This document shows, one piece after another, positions 45,631 through 56,210 of a DNA stretch of 64,000 bases. Source of the DNA: Incurvaria masculella (Eukaryota; Arthropoda; Insecta; Lepidoptera; Incurvariidae); the NCBI GenBank assembly GCA_946894095.1, contig OX335641.1, positions 6,466,501 to 6,530,500 of the forward strand, given 5' to 3'. Within the stretch, counting starts at the first letter, position 1; every line of letters starts with the position of its first letter. The position numbers were made by a program, and so were the translations under genes. The notes under the pieces were generated by a model, which saw only the letters and a program-made list of their open reading frames with translations, did no database searches and was not told where the DNA came from.

Positions 45631-46544
45631 TATTGTATTGCCTAAGGTAAACAAGAAGCGTATCCTGTAGATCTTCCCTTATCCCCAAGAAGAAATCTAT
45701 CTCGTGGGTTGTGGAAGCAGGCTCGCCAGGTAGCATCGCCAGGAGCTGCGAAAGACAGACTAGGAAGCTAAGTCTTGAAACCTTAGTTCTGATGTCACTA
45801 TTAGGAAGTGGCAATACTCCGGCCATTGCTGTTTAAAAATAACATTATATTAGGTGTGGCAAGAGTATATACATACAAGTTTGGTATCGTTTTGATAAGT
45901 ATAGTTTGCTAATAGAATTATTGACTAATATTGTCAATCGATCACTATATCTTATAAAACAAAGTCCCCAAATTGATAAAATTATTGCGCTGAAAAAAAA
46001 AAGGTAATCTAACTCTGATTCCGATAACAACCGTCCCCCAGCGATAAAATAGAGCAAACTAAGTAGAGTGGTTATTCTAACTGAGTGAAAACAGTTAGCC
46101 TTAAACTTTAAATGTTACTGTATATTTTAATTAATATTTTAACTGTGTGCAATAATGGTTTTCTCTTACAGCTGGACGTGCTGCTTTGCTATTTATTAGT
46201 ACGTACGAGTAGCATTAGTATTTTTTCGTCTTATATTCAATAAAAAGGTACTATCCAATCTGTTAAAAATACTGTGCCTCTTGAAACTGTACCGTTGCAC
46301 GCCTGATTTGTAGTCCGCCGTTAAGTTCAATCAATTAAGTTTGATACGGCTAGTATCAAAATCACCTGATCCGTCACATTTACATCACGACACGTGTTAT
46401 TTTTACCAAGCTTTATTTGCTGTACAATCGAACTGGCGATTGTTTTGGCTTATGTATAGATACTTACCCTAACACATTAATAGTAATGAGAAATACTTTA
46501 CCATATATGACTGATTTTTTAATGTGCTAAAACAGTATATATCG
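45631..46544. other. No recognised feature
   Basis: AT-rich; the short minus-strand frames at 45,536-46,057 show no family features. Confidence 0.3.
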
Positions 46545-48440
46545 ACAGTGAACGGGTGCATTTCCTGCCTGTTCCGCGTTGTGCGATGGTAAAGGACAGC
46601 GTTATGTAGCTCTGACGAGCATTCTCTATGGTACTATTGTACGCCTACCCAGGCAATTTGTAGATGGCACTCGCTTTTATTTACCTCATTTGGATTCTGT
46701 AATAACTCTGAAAATATGCAATAAATTATTTCATTTTGATTTTGATTTTTAAAGACGGTAGAACACAGAGAGAGACCCAACATACCTTCTGAGTTGGAGG
46801 GTCTCTAAATTCATAAATACCTTGGGGTCGTCGACGAGACGCACGGCCTGACGCTTTATCAAGTCCAGGGAGCCAAGCAGGTGCTGAGCTGAGCTGAGCT
46901 ATCCTACAAATGCAAGCAGTACTCCACGTAAGACCTTATCTGCGCCTTGTAAAGGAGCATTTTTGGTCAGGCGTGAAATACTGACGCAACCTGTTGAGAA
47001 CTCCCAGTTTTTTCGAGGCGAGTTTGGCTTTATCCTCGATGTGGCGTCCAAAATTAAGGTTATGCGTCAGGTCGACACCAAGAATCCCTAAATGCTCGTC
47101 AATACGTAGAGTTGCTCCCTGGAAGGTCAGAGCCAAACTGAATGGAGTACGCTTCGCATTGAATACGCACGCCTGTGTCTTACTCGCGTTCAACCCGACA
47201 AGGTTCTGGAGACCCCATCCGGAAACTTTTTCCAGGGTCTCTTTGAGTCTAAGGACGAGGCGCCGCCTATCCTCCTCTTCTTCAGCCTGGCTTGCGGTCT
47301 GGTGACTGGTGTACCTGGCTAGCACTGTGCTGTCGTCTGCGTAGTCAATGTCGCCCAAATTCAGCATATCATTAATGTGCAGCCAAAAAAGGGTTGGGGA
47401 CAGCACAGAGCCCTGCGGTACGCCGGCATTCACTGACATGGCTTTGGAGCAACAACCATCAATCAAGACTTTAATGTTGCGGCCATGCAGAAAGTTGGCG
47501 ATCCAGTCACATAGATTGGTTGGAAGGCCATAGGCCGGTAGCTTGGAAAGCAGTGCCTTGTGCCAGACCCGGTCAAACGCTTTCGCGATATTCAGCCCGA
47601 TAGCCATACCTTCGCCATGATTTTCGAGCGCATCACCCAGCTCATGTGGGATGTAAACTAGGAGATCCCCAGAAGATCGATTCGGACGAAATCCGTATTG
47701 GTAATCACTGAGAAGTTCATTGCTCTCTAGGTACCACACCAACTGAGAGTTAATGATGCGCTCCATCACTTTGCATAGAAGAGGGGTAATGGCTATGGGT
47801 CGGTAGTTGGCCGGGTCTGATCGATTCCCTTTTTTAGGCACGGGCTGGACGTTGGCCGATTTCCAAGCTATAGGCACACAACCAGTGAAGTACGATAGGC
47901 GGTAAAAGGACAGGGGCTAATTCTGGAGCACTTTTCTTCAACACCAGCGCTGGAATACCATCAGGGCCAATCGCTTTCCTGGAATCTAGGGCGAAGAGCT
48001 CACGCCGCACCGCTCTCTGACGGATTCGTATGTTCGGCATAGATTATTCGCACCCAGGAATAGATGGCGGGATTGATCCGCCATCGTCCAGGCGTGAGTT
48101 TGCCGCAAAGAGGCCCACGAGAAGGTCGGCCTTCTCTACGGCGGAAAAAGCGAGCATGCTGCAATGGTGGAAGTTTCAGCGCTTTAACGCCTGGTTCACG
48201 TCGTCACGATGTACGGAAGGACCCCCGGTCCCCCCCGGAAGTGGCCGCCGGGACCCCGGCAGTCCGGTCACCAACCGGCACGACGGACCACTCCGAGATT
48301 ATGCGCCGAGTGATGGTGCAGCCTTCTGTGTTGGTTAGACACATACCGGGCCCTGAACTACTCGGCGGGCGGGCAGCGGAGCACCCGTTTCACCGGCTCT
48401 CCCTGGCCATCGTGTCAATCCCTTACTCCAGGCAGTGATT
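46545..48440 (-). pseudogene. Jockey-clade LINE, ORF2 reverse transcriptase, frameshifted
   Basis: The minus strand carries, in order, FSAVEKADLLVGLFAANS (about 48,150), LDSRKAIGPDGIPALVLK (about 47,960) and, after a frame shift near 47,905, WKSANVQPVPKKGNRSDPANYRPIAIT, YQYGFRPNRSSGDLLV, LNIAKAFDRVWHKALL, AGVPQGSVLSPTLF, the catalytic DYADDSTV (YADD) and NASKTQACVF. It ends with LYKAQIRSYVEYC and, in another frame, SLDLIKRQAVRLVDDPK at about 46,850. A short piece at 46,545-46,635 (RECSSELHNA) is the continuation after a gap of about 120 bases. Several frame shifts and stops make it non-functional. The apurinic endonuclease region is missing, so it is 5' truncated near 48,440. RT-core motifs and order are those of lepidopteran Jockey elements. 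Confidence 0.85.
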
Positions 48441-48532
48441 CAGCTTTAAAATCACTGGACCACTTCTCTTCGCCCTAAGTCCCCCTTGCACTTCAAATGC
48501 AGCATAAAGCTTTTTGTGTAGCATTTACAAAG

Positions 48533-48719
48533 ACATAACTGATTTGAGTGTTCTGTGGGCGTTTAAACTATTGTCTGGTACTGGCTTACCACAGTTATTT
48601 TCTTCGGTCCTTGTGGCCGACGTTTCGAACTGTCCCGTGCAGTTCAACGGTTCAAGGCAGTTTAACCCAATATCAGACGATAGTTTAAACACCCACAGAA
48701 CACTCAAATCCGTTATGAC
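48533..48719. mobile_element. Snap-back MITE
   Basis: CATAACTGATTTGAGTGTTCTGTGGGCGTTTAAACTATTGTCTG-type left arm (44 bases) and the inverted right arm (CATAACGGATTTGAGTG...) face each other over about 100 bases. Both strands carry nearly the same 60-codon frame because of the symmetry. A partial copy of one arm lies at 56,462-56,527. Confidence 0.6.
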
Positions 48720-49330
48720 ACGGTAAAAAAACCAATGGCATGCGTTAGTATTTACAATACAATTTTCACCTCCAACTTGGTACGAACGGCAGCAAATAAA
48801 ATATTTTTATTGAAGGTGCATGAAGCATTCAGGCAAGATATCTAGTCATGTTATTTGTGCTTGATATCAGTAGATGGCGCTATTTGAAACGCTCGTCGAC
48901 GGAATCTAGATGGCGCTATTAGGTATCCAAACATTAAAAAAAATGTCGCCATATGGACTTAAGTTGGTCCTTTTTTCCACTTCTCAGTGAAATATAATAT
49001 TATTGCCCAATACTGCTTTCACATTCCCTTTTTAAATATTTTTCTTGCGTTTGGCATAGAGAAGTGTTTTAGCATATAGCATATTTTGCAAAATTATATA
49101 GATGTGAGGATTCCGCAAATGTTAATGTGTATAAGTAGGTTTGTCAGTATAACTACATATATTTAAATATTATTAATTGTTTCACCTAATGGTGAAATCT
49201 AGATGTCGTTGAAGAACTATCGAATCACCTAATAGAAAATATATGGTCAATATAACAACGAAAGTCAGTTATATATAAAGTGCGTATGAAATGAGTACAA
49301 ACTGTGTCCCCATCACCGTAACCGCCACAC
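48720..49330. other. No recognised feature
   Basis: AT-rich, no coding evidence. Confidence 0.3.
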
Positions 49331-49384
49331 ATTGGACTTTTGCCTACATATAGTTTCTTTTCTAATACCAATGCCTACTGTGGC

Positions 49385-49455
49385 ATTTACTGTGATGGGC
49401 TCGTACATACATACCATCACGCCAGCGTACCCCGGAGGGGTAGGCAGAGGTGATA
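49385..49455 (+). repeat. Dispersed repeat with CCCCGGAGGGGTAGGCAGAGG
   Basis: ACATACATACCATCACGCC followed by CCCCGGAGGGGTAGGCAGAGG is a familiar lepidopteran repeat core. A degraded minus-strand counterpart (CTCTGCCTA...GGGGCGTGATGG) is at 63,135-63,185. Confidence 0.45.
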
Positions 49456-49727
49456 AAGCGCTATACGGACCGAAGACAGCATACTTTTCTAGCGCTTCCT
49501 CTACAGACATTCATCTTTTCATACATGGTCTACAATTGCGGGTGCAACATAACTGACCTTTACGAAATATTACATCGATATGAGAGTTCCGATTTGATGA
49601 ATAGTATTTATTCTCAGAAGATGAATTCACTTTGACATTACTTTCGTTATAATTCTGGTAATCTATCGGAGCGGAATGAAACATTAACATTTGTTTCCGG
49701 AATGAGCGCTAATGAAAAATTACTTAC

Positions 49728-49912
49728 ATATCCATTTCCAAAAGCGATCCGTAAACGCACCAGAATAGGTCGGAGAATTCAGGACTGTGCATTCTGTAAG
49801 TAAACTAATAAGCGCAAGAATAGGCCTCCTCGTTGTGGTACGTTCTCCTAAAGCCGAACGTCGATTAGGCGAGTCGGGGCGGGCTGCAAAAATCCTCCAA
49901 CATGCGTTTATA
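49728..49912 (-). promoter_or_regulatory. Candidate promoter and noncoding first exon
   Basis: On the minus strand a CCATATAAACG TATA-like element (49,907-49,912) is preceded by a (GCC)n-rich stretch (49,933-49,960). About 150 bases after the expected start comes a strong donor GGATAT|GTAAGTAATT (49,727). This would suit an alternative first exon of the downstream unit, splicing 34 kb on to the micro-exon. The exon has an open frame but no family features. Confidence 0.4.
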
Positions 49913-49960
49913 TGGAAGTGCGGCAACTAGCGACGGCCCGCCGCCGCCGCACCGCCCATA

Positions 49961-51264
49961 GTGCATTTCCATTTAAACATAGGTGTTGTTATCTTTTTAT
50001 TGTATTGAATTAGTTTTTATTATACTGAATTTGTATTATTAACAAGCAATGTTGTAAAATTTTATTCCTTAATTTATGACAAAATCTCATACTAAAACAT
50101 ACTTTAAGAACATGACTTAATTTACTAGTCGTTTTTCCTGGGGACGTGTCACAATATTTTGGGAAATATACATAGGTTATTTGTTTCGGGCTTGTGATAT
50201 ATTCCCGAAACATTTAAGGTCACTTCACTGATACTATAAAACTCTATTGTAAAAAAAAAGACAGCAGAGCAATCAGACTTGCACGTTTTGGGCCCTTGCA
50301 CTGTTTTTTGCCGAACATAGACTGGCTGCAAAGATTTCCGTAAATTAAAAGTCAAAGTGAGAAGTGGTTGCCCTTTAATGTATGTTTTTATTTCTTCCAA
50401 TATTAAATTAAGTACTTATTTACACAATAATAATTACATATTTATATACTTACTTATAATGTTATACCATACGATTTCAATATTTACTAATAAAGCAAAT
50501 ATTTAGACTTATTTGACACACGAACACTTATTTTAAAATGATTTGGCACACTGACTAGATATTCACACCCATTGTCTGGGACTGCAATGCCAATATCTTG
50601 TAAATAATAAAAAATATAAAAAATATATATTAGTTAGTATAACGTAACATAGGTTTTATTTATTACTCTAGAAAAAATCCATAACAGACTAACTAACAGC
50701 TATTATTTATGATATAATTTATAATATTTATTGTTTACAAGACGTGGAAATATCCTTTTGACATTAAAATATAAACAAAAAAGAAACATTAACAGAAAAA
50801 AAATACTTATATATTTACATAAAATATGCGTGTATATTATATTCAAACGTAATAATAATAATGTAACTTAATTATAACATTAATGAATGATATTGGTTTT
50901 CTTGAAAATAAAAGTTCGAATGAATTAAATTTCATTGCTGGCCTATTTTAATTTGGTAAAACAAAAATATTACATAAAACATATAATACAATTTTATCAT
51001 CTCATCATTTTATCTCACACATTTCTTATTTAAGTAATTTCAAAGCTAAATAACGCATGGATTAAATTTCTTGAAATAATTTAATTTTAATAATTACTAT
51101 CTTTGGTGTGTTAGCCGCATCCCTTATTTACTATCCTGGATTATTTAAGATACAGACATATTAATGTATCACTTACAAAATTTTATTTAGAAATTTCCGA
51201 ACAAATGTTATGCACTCCAAAAAAAATCAGTAAATTTTTAAAATATTTTTTACATAAATTAACG
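49961..51264. other. 3' flank of upstream unit, AT-rich
   Basis: Very AT-rich with many AATAAA-like words on the minus strand (for example at 51,182-51,187 and 50,656). It may include the 3' UTR of the upstream unit. No other feature seen. Confidence 0.4.
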
Positions 51265-51270
51265 TTTATT
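51265..51270 (-). terminator. Candidate polyadenylation signal AATAAA
   Basis: The first AATAAA on the minus strand after the stop codon of terminal exon B, about 150 bases downstream. Several more follow, so the used site cannot be fixed from sequence. Confidence 0.35.
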
Positions 51271-51419
51271 TAGATTCTATTTAATATGGTAAACATAGCA
51301 CCGATTGTCTGACCTACCTATATCTATAAGAACTAAAAAAGTCATGAGTACTTGTAATTCCAATGGCCCTACCTTTTTTTATCGGTTTACTAGTGTTAAT
51401 CTAAATCAGATAAATACTG

Positions 51420-51558
51420 TTATAAGTCGGAGAATCCATGTCTGTCCTCTATGCCCTGCATGTCATCTGTCTCCATCGTGCCTGTGATGGTTTGCAGGAC
51501 TCTAAAGGCTTTCGATTGTCTCGGAGGTCCTTCGCAGGTGAAGTGGTGGCAGTACACC
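51420..51558 (-). CDS. Terminal coding exon B of upstream unit
   Basis: It opens after acceptor TTTGTTTGCAG (51,559-51,569). The first G completes AG|G left by the donor at 52,344 (phase 2). It then encodes 45 residues, starting VYCHHFTCEGPP and containing RQSKAFRVLQTITGTME, and ends at TAA (51,420-51,422). The segment matches QSRSFKYLQMLTGTED in terminal exon A, with the same intron phase just before it, so the two terminal exons are homologous. The motif resembles that of Enigma/ZASP proteins. Spliced to the preceding exon it gives about 750 residues from the MAEPPAC start. It was too short for a simple reading-frame scan and rests on splice signals plus homology. Confidence 0.78.
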
Positions 51559-52344
51559 CTGCAAACAAATTACATTTCTGTACTACTGTTTAACCATACA
51601 ATTTCTTTTAACCGTTTTTTTACGTCAAACCTTCTGAAAGGAACTCCTCGGTTAAATATTTGGACTATTGGAAAAAACAAAAAAAAAGTATTTATGAGGA
51701 GTTTATGAAATCATAAATAATATCTGGAAATAAGCAGAATCAACATTTAACAAAGCGAGAATTCAATCAAAATAAAATCTGGTAACAAAAACCAGTAAAA
51801 TGATATGTAAATTTTCCAATTTAACACGGGTATCATAACATTACAACTTAAATAAAAAATAAAAATAATGCACAGAACACATAATATGAGTATGGCATAA
51901 TCTGTTTTGTAGTTATGTTAAAAGAAAAATAATGAATTTACAAGTTATTCAACATGAAAATGAATCGATCAAAGTTAGACTACATACTACGATTTGACAA
52001 GTGCCGCTGAAAGCATAGGCATGAAAACCAACTGAAACAAAAAAGCTTGTTGAAGCAACGATAATTAAAGCGGTGCTATAAAATGTGTGTTTACGTCGTC
52101 ATTGTGCATTCTCCGCCTTACAACCGCCCACCGATGCTGAAATAAAGTAATTTTTTGTAGTTACTATGTGTCCTTGTTACTGTGAAATTGTTTAATTTAA
52201 CGGACTTTGGAATCTAAGCTGGACAGTAAATAGTGTTTGGAACTTTTTTATGAATTTTATGAAGCCCTTTGGGGACCAATATCGAACATTACCGTGCTTT
52301 TGAGGGAAAACGATAGTATGTGCTTCTTGTTGTCAGATATTTAC
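51559..52344 (-). other. Intron of upstream unit
   Basis: A 786-base intron, donor CGGAG|GTAAAT and acceptor TTTGCAG. Nothing else recognised. Confidence 0.65.
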
Positions 52345-54458
52345 CTCCGGTTTGGTGCATCGCTGCCACCCTCCAACTGTATTGGGATGATTCTGGTCCG
52401 GGGTTGGTTGCTGTTGAGCGATGGCAGATCAGGCTGGCTTGCTGGCTGTTCCTGATCCATCCTCACGAGCTGTGGTGAGAGCACTCTCATGATGCGCTGT
52501 GTTGGCTGTGAGTATGGCGGCTGCGCCTGCGAATGCCCCTGGGGTTGCTGCATATCAATAATGATTCGCAGCTGAGGCTGCTGAGTGCCGCCTCGACGAT
52601 TATCCTGCACTTCCTTACTGGAAACCTCCATCTGTACTGGAACAACACGACTGCCCTGGCCGTTCTGCGATTGACCATGATTGAATATCGGCTGGGAATC
52701 GCGAGGAATACTCTTTCTATTCTCTGAAGGTTTCGTCGACCATATCGGCTGTACGTTCTGCTGAATTCGAGGAGGGCTCGTGAGGTCTCGTGGGACAGAC
52801 CTCATATCATTGCTTCTCTGCACCCATTCAGGTTCCACAGCCCTGTCTCTCGGCGGACTAACAAGCTCTCTGGTCAAGCTTTTCCGGCCTTCCAGTGGAC
52901 GCTCACACCATTCCGGTGGAGGCGTCTTCTTTTTTTGAGATTTGACAAATGCGGGCACCGATTTGGGACTCTCTGGATTATGGTAGTAAACTGGCTCCTG
53001 GGTCACATAAACTGCTTCTCTGTTGGGTTGTGATTGGGGTGGCGGACGTTCGGGCTCTTGCGGTTTTGGTTGTTTTCTCGGTGTTACCGGAATGGATATA
53101 TGCGACTGGTAGCGCACATCTTCTGGAAAATTACTGTGACCTACCGGTGGAGACGCCAGTTCTCTTTGTTGATTGGGTTTCCATTGGTTTTGTTTGATTG
53201 GCTGGTTCGATATCACAGGATTTTGTTGCCCCAGCGCTTCAAAGGGTTTGTTAAACGGAGGATTATTGAAAGTTTGATTGTTTGCCTGTTGCACATAGTT
53301 GTTGTCGAGGTCTTTTTGATTCCGATTGAGTGTGTTTGAACGCCAGGGTGCGGGATTAGATTGGGCAACTTTAGGACTCTCGGGCCTTGGGTCATTCCTT
53401 ACGTTGTTATAAATAGTATTGTTGAAAATGTTTTTAGGAGGACTTTGCCTAATGTTGTTCGTATAGTTATCTTGCACCCTTGGAGATGCTCGAGGAAGAG
53501 TGTGAAATGCAGCAGGTGAAGGATTTTCATTCTGGTACGCCAAAGGCTGAGCGTCGTTTGTAGTAAATTGTGGCGATCTATTGTTTGTATTTGGTGAAAA
53601 CGGGCTCCTCTGCTGCTGCGACTGATTTAAGATCGCCGGAGATTCGCGACGTTCGGGCTGTTTCCAGAAACTATTAGGGCTTGGTGAAATCGGAGATCCA
53701 TTGGCAGTCGGAGATGCGTTCATTCCATGTGGTCCGAAAGGAGTTGGGCTTTTATTGAACTGAGAGTCCTGTCTTTGAAGAAGGTCTCTGGTTGGTGTTT
53801 GAATGTTCGCCGAAGGTTTAGCTGGATACTGCGGCTCTGGTTTATGGAGGGGGCTTTCTGGCGATTGATTCACCCCACTACCGTAAGGATAGTTCTGGCG
53901 GGACACATTATTTGATATCTGTGGTGTGTAGGTCGCCGGCGGTTGCTGTGAGAATGCCATAGGAGTATTTTGCTGCATCACTGGACTTGGAGCCTTTTCG
54001 ACAAACTTTGGAACGGCTCCTAACCTCTCCTTCTCTGCCTTTTCCTGCTCCCAGTGATACGGACTGTTTGTCTTTCGCAGCATTCCAATAGGGTTTTCTG
54101 GTATGACGATTTCCGGACGTTCACCGATTGGCTTTATGACCGTTTCCGGTTTCGCAGCGGCACCATTGGGTGCATGGATGACAAGCGGCGGTGGTGGGGG
54201 GGGCGGTGGAGGCCCACCCTGAACCGGTGGAGGCGCTGGGGGCGCCCCTCCGGCTTGGGAGGGTTGTTGTCCGTTGGGAGCGGTGTACTGTGCTGCGTAG
54301 GAGTGCTCCTGTTCCTCCTGTGAGCGCTGGCGAGCGAGGCGGCGCGCCATGCTGGGCGTACGAATCTGAGAGAGGTCAAGACCACCAGGAGTGTACGTAA
54401 AAGGCTTCTTGTCCTTAGTCATCATTGCGTTTTGTATGCATGCTGGAGGTTCTGCCAT
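52345..54458 (-). CDS. Main coding exon of upstream unit, proline-rich scaffold
   Basis: Acceptor CTATTACAG at 54,468-54,476; the exon begins CRG then MAEPPACIQNAMM (ATG at 54,458). If the exon at 56,109-56,210 is used, the frame may also be open upstream of this ATG. 704 codons plus two bases, donor CGGAG|GTAAAT (52,344). Residues 18-30 are KPFTYTPGGLDLS followed by MARRL (37-41), as in the 5,101-5,733 exon. Residues 83-91 are nine prolines, a profilin/EVH1-type binding tract. The middle is Asn/Gln/Pro/Ser-rich. PWRSNTLNR (about 53,330) and PAFVK (about 52,960) match the downstream unit. Three repeats of W..RP..xRKS(L/V/I).R(D/E)..SPPR type lie at about 52,700-52,925. It appears disordered with no globular domain. 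An actin or Z-disc scaffold role is inferred. Confidence 0.88.
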
Positions 54459-54552
54459 CCCGCGACACTGTAATAGATACAATATTTCATAAAAAAACTA
54501 TTTTAAAACATATTTTTTTGGGTGAACTTGTTTATAGAACTGGATATGATAT

Positions 54553-54612
54553 CTATAATACCACACCCTAAGACAACACCTACTCTCATTATGTTAGCCC
54601 AAAACGAGGTGA
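54553..54612 (-). mobile_element. SINE family 1, small 3' fragment
   Basis: ATAATACCACACCCTAAGACAAC then TATGTTAGCCCAAAACG is the reverse complement of the family's 3' end. Confidence 0.45.
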
Positions 54613-54659
54613 TGTAAGATGGTGTTATATTTTATTACCACTGTTAACCTATATATATA

Positions 54660-54775
54660 TAAAGGGAAGGTCCTGGCATGGCACCTAATTCCTTCGGGAA
54701 TGTGGTGTATTGGGCTAATATCATAACGGTAGTTGTGTGGTATTAGCCATCCATGTCAGGTCGCATAAAAAAAAT
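54660..54775 (+). mobile_element. SINE family 1, young 3' copy
   Basis: AAAGGGAAGGTCCTGGCATGG to CCATGTCAGGTCGC and an A-rich tail. Over about 107 bases it differs at one position from the 9,145-9,523 copy. It lies in the intron just upstream of the 54,458 start. Confidence 0.75.
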
Positions 54776-55194
54776 AAAAAAAAAATATATATGTAGCTGT
54801 AATATTTTCATTTGATTATTTTTAAGAGCCTGTGAAAAGCAATGGTTTGGTTTTTAGTGGAATCGAAACACAACTTTGTTTCTTGACTGATTTATTTAGC
54901 GGCAATTTAAGAAAAGAGAGCCAATCCGAATTTAAAAGTGAATTGGAATCCCAAAACCTAAACCAAAATAATTTATGAGACGTAATTAAATAATATAATA
55001 ATGTATACCTGCAATTAATCTTTTTTTTTCAAACTATAACTAATGCATTACTATTGCTGCACGAAACTTTTCAAACTTGCCTCTACCGATCTACTATTCT
55101 TAGTGATCATTCTCGCTCATTTGTACTCTGATAATCTATTATTATAATCTGGTTACATCCTTTGTCTCTCACAAAATAGGCTTTAAAGTTTACA

Positions 55195-55490
55195 TTATTA
55201 TTATTATTATATATATGTAGTATTTAGTATTTATTTATTGATATTTATGTAGTTATATTTATGTACAGTTATATAAGTTATATATTTAAGTTTAAGTATA
55301 ATGTGTATTTGTTGTATATTGTGTAGGAATTATGTTTCCTCTAAAGCTATTTCTCCATAGTTACTACTCGCACTACTGCTCACGATACCCAAAGGTAGAC
55401 TGGTAGAAAATGCCTCCGGCATTAAGTTGTACCTTTTGCCCGAGTTTTTTTGAGTGCAATAAACTTATATAAATAAATAAATATTATTAA
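55195..55490 (+). repeat. LINE 3' end with AATAAAC and TAAA tail
   Basis: CAAAGGTAGACTGGTAGAAAATGCC, GGCATTAAGTTGTACC and GTGCAATAAACTTATATAAATAAATAAAT is the common 3' UTR end of a lepidopteran LINE (…TAGACTGG.AGA.AATGCC...GTGCAATAAAG). The upstream ORF is absent. Confidence 0.6.
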
Positions 55491-55501
55491 TATGAATTTA
55501 A

Positions 55502-55906
55502 GGTGGCTCAACCCGGCGGGACTAACTGATTTACGAAAATTGTATTTACAAAATGACTAATAGCTAACAGTAAACCACGACCGCTGTAGTCCAAAATCTA
55601 ATAGAAACCAAATAGATTATAAATCTTGATTAAATAAGCTATGTCTGATGACTAATCTTTTTTAGATGTTCTTACTTTATCATAGCGTAATCCACCTCCA
55701 AAGTTATTGTATAAAACGCGCGAAAAATTCGAACTTTCGGACCTTATAACGTAGGAACCAAACACAATTTTACAATGCCAATGGTCATCAGACATCTAGT
55801 TCGATCAAATAAAGCCATTTTGAGCGAAATTTTGGATCTCTGACAAGAAATATGGGCGTGATCTTCTTTCCCCTTTTGTATGGGGAGATGAGCGGGATGG
55901 GCCACC
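55502..55906. mobile_element. TTAA-flanked MITE, full copy
   Basis: Flanked by TTAA at 55,498-55,501 and 55,907-55,910. Terminal inverted repeats are GGTGGCTCAACCCGGCGGGA (left) and GGTGGCCCATCCCGCTC (right, reverse complement). The 405-base body has no coding frame. The left 30 bases match the copy at 21,631. The TTAA duplication fits piggyBac-type transposition. Confidence 0.65.
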
Positions 55907-56108
55907 TTAAGGACCATTACCCAATTGTATGACCTTCTGAACTGGGCAGTTACTACTTTACTAGTAAGATACTACCACGGATGAAAGAGCTACCGTTACC
56001 CACGCATGAAAATGCATAGTTGTAGGTACGTCAACTGTTATTAACGGCAACGATATGTGAGGGTTCTGTTGTCATCAATGACTTTCGGTCAGCAAGTATC
56101 ATACTCAC

Positions 56109-56210
56109 ATCTGGCTGTCCCCTGCTCCCACCGCCATAGTTCGGGATGCGTCCGAGGTGTCCGTACCTGGAACGGTGCCAGTTCGCGCCATTATTTTTAA
56201 CATTCTGTAT
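56109..56210 (-). CDS. Probable internal coding exon of upstream unit
   Basis: A 102-base exon between acceptor GTGTTTACAG (56,211-56,220) and donor CCAGAT|GTGAGTATG (56,108), both strong. Read in phase 0 it is open for 34 codons (IQNVKNNGANWHRSRYGH..., ending GGGSRGQPD). It joins in frame to the CRG-MAEPPAC start of the next exon, 1.6 kb on. The GC content is raised relative to flanks. It could instead be a 5' UTR exon, since the MAEPPAC ATG has the conserved start. The encoded Gly/Arg-rich segment matches no family I know. Confidence 0.5.

Noticed and set aside
48514..48726. Nearly identical peptides encoded on opposite strands
   Set aside because: Explained by the palindromic MITE at 48,533-48,719.
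52949..54400. Plus-strand frames over the upstream unit's main exon
   Set aside because: Antisense to a 704-codon exon with splice sites and shared motifs; their composition follows from the Pro/Gln/Asn codons opposite.
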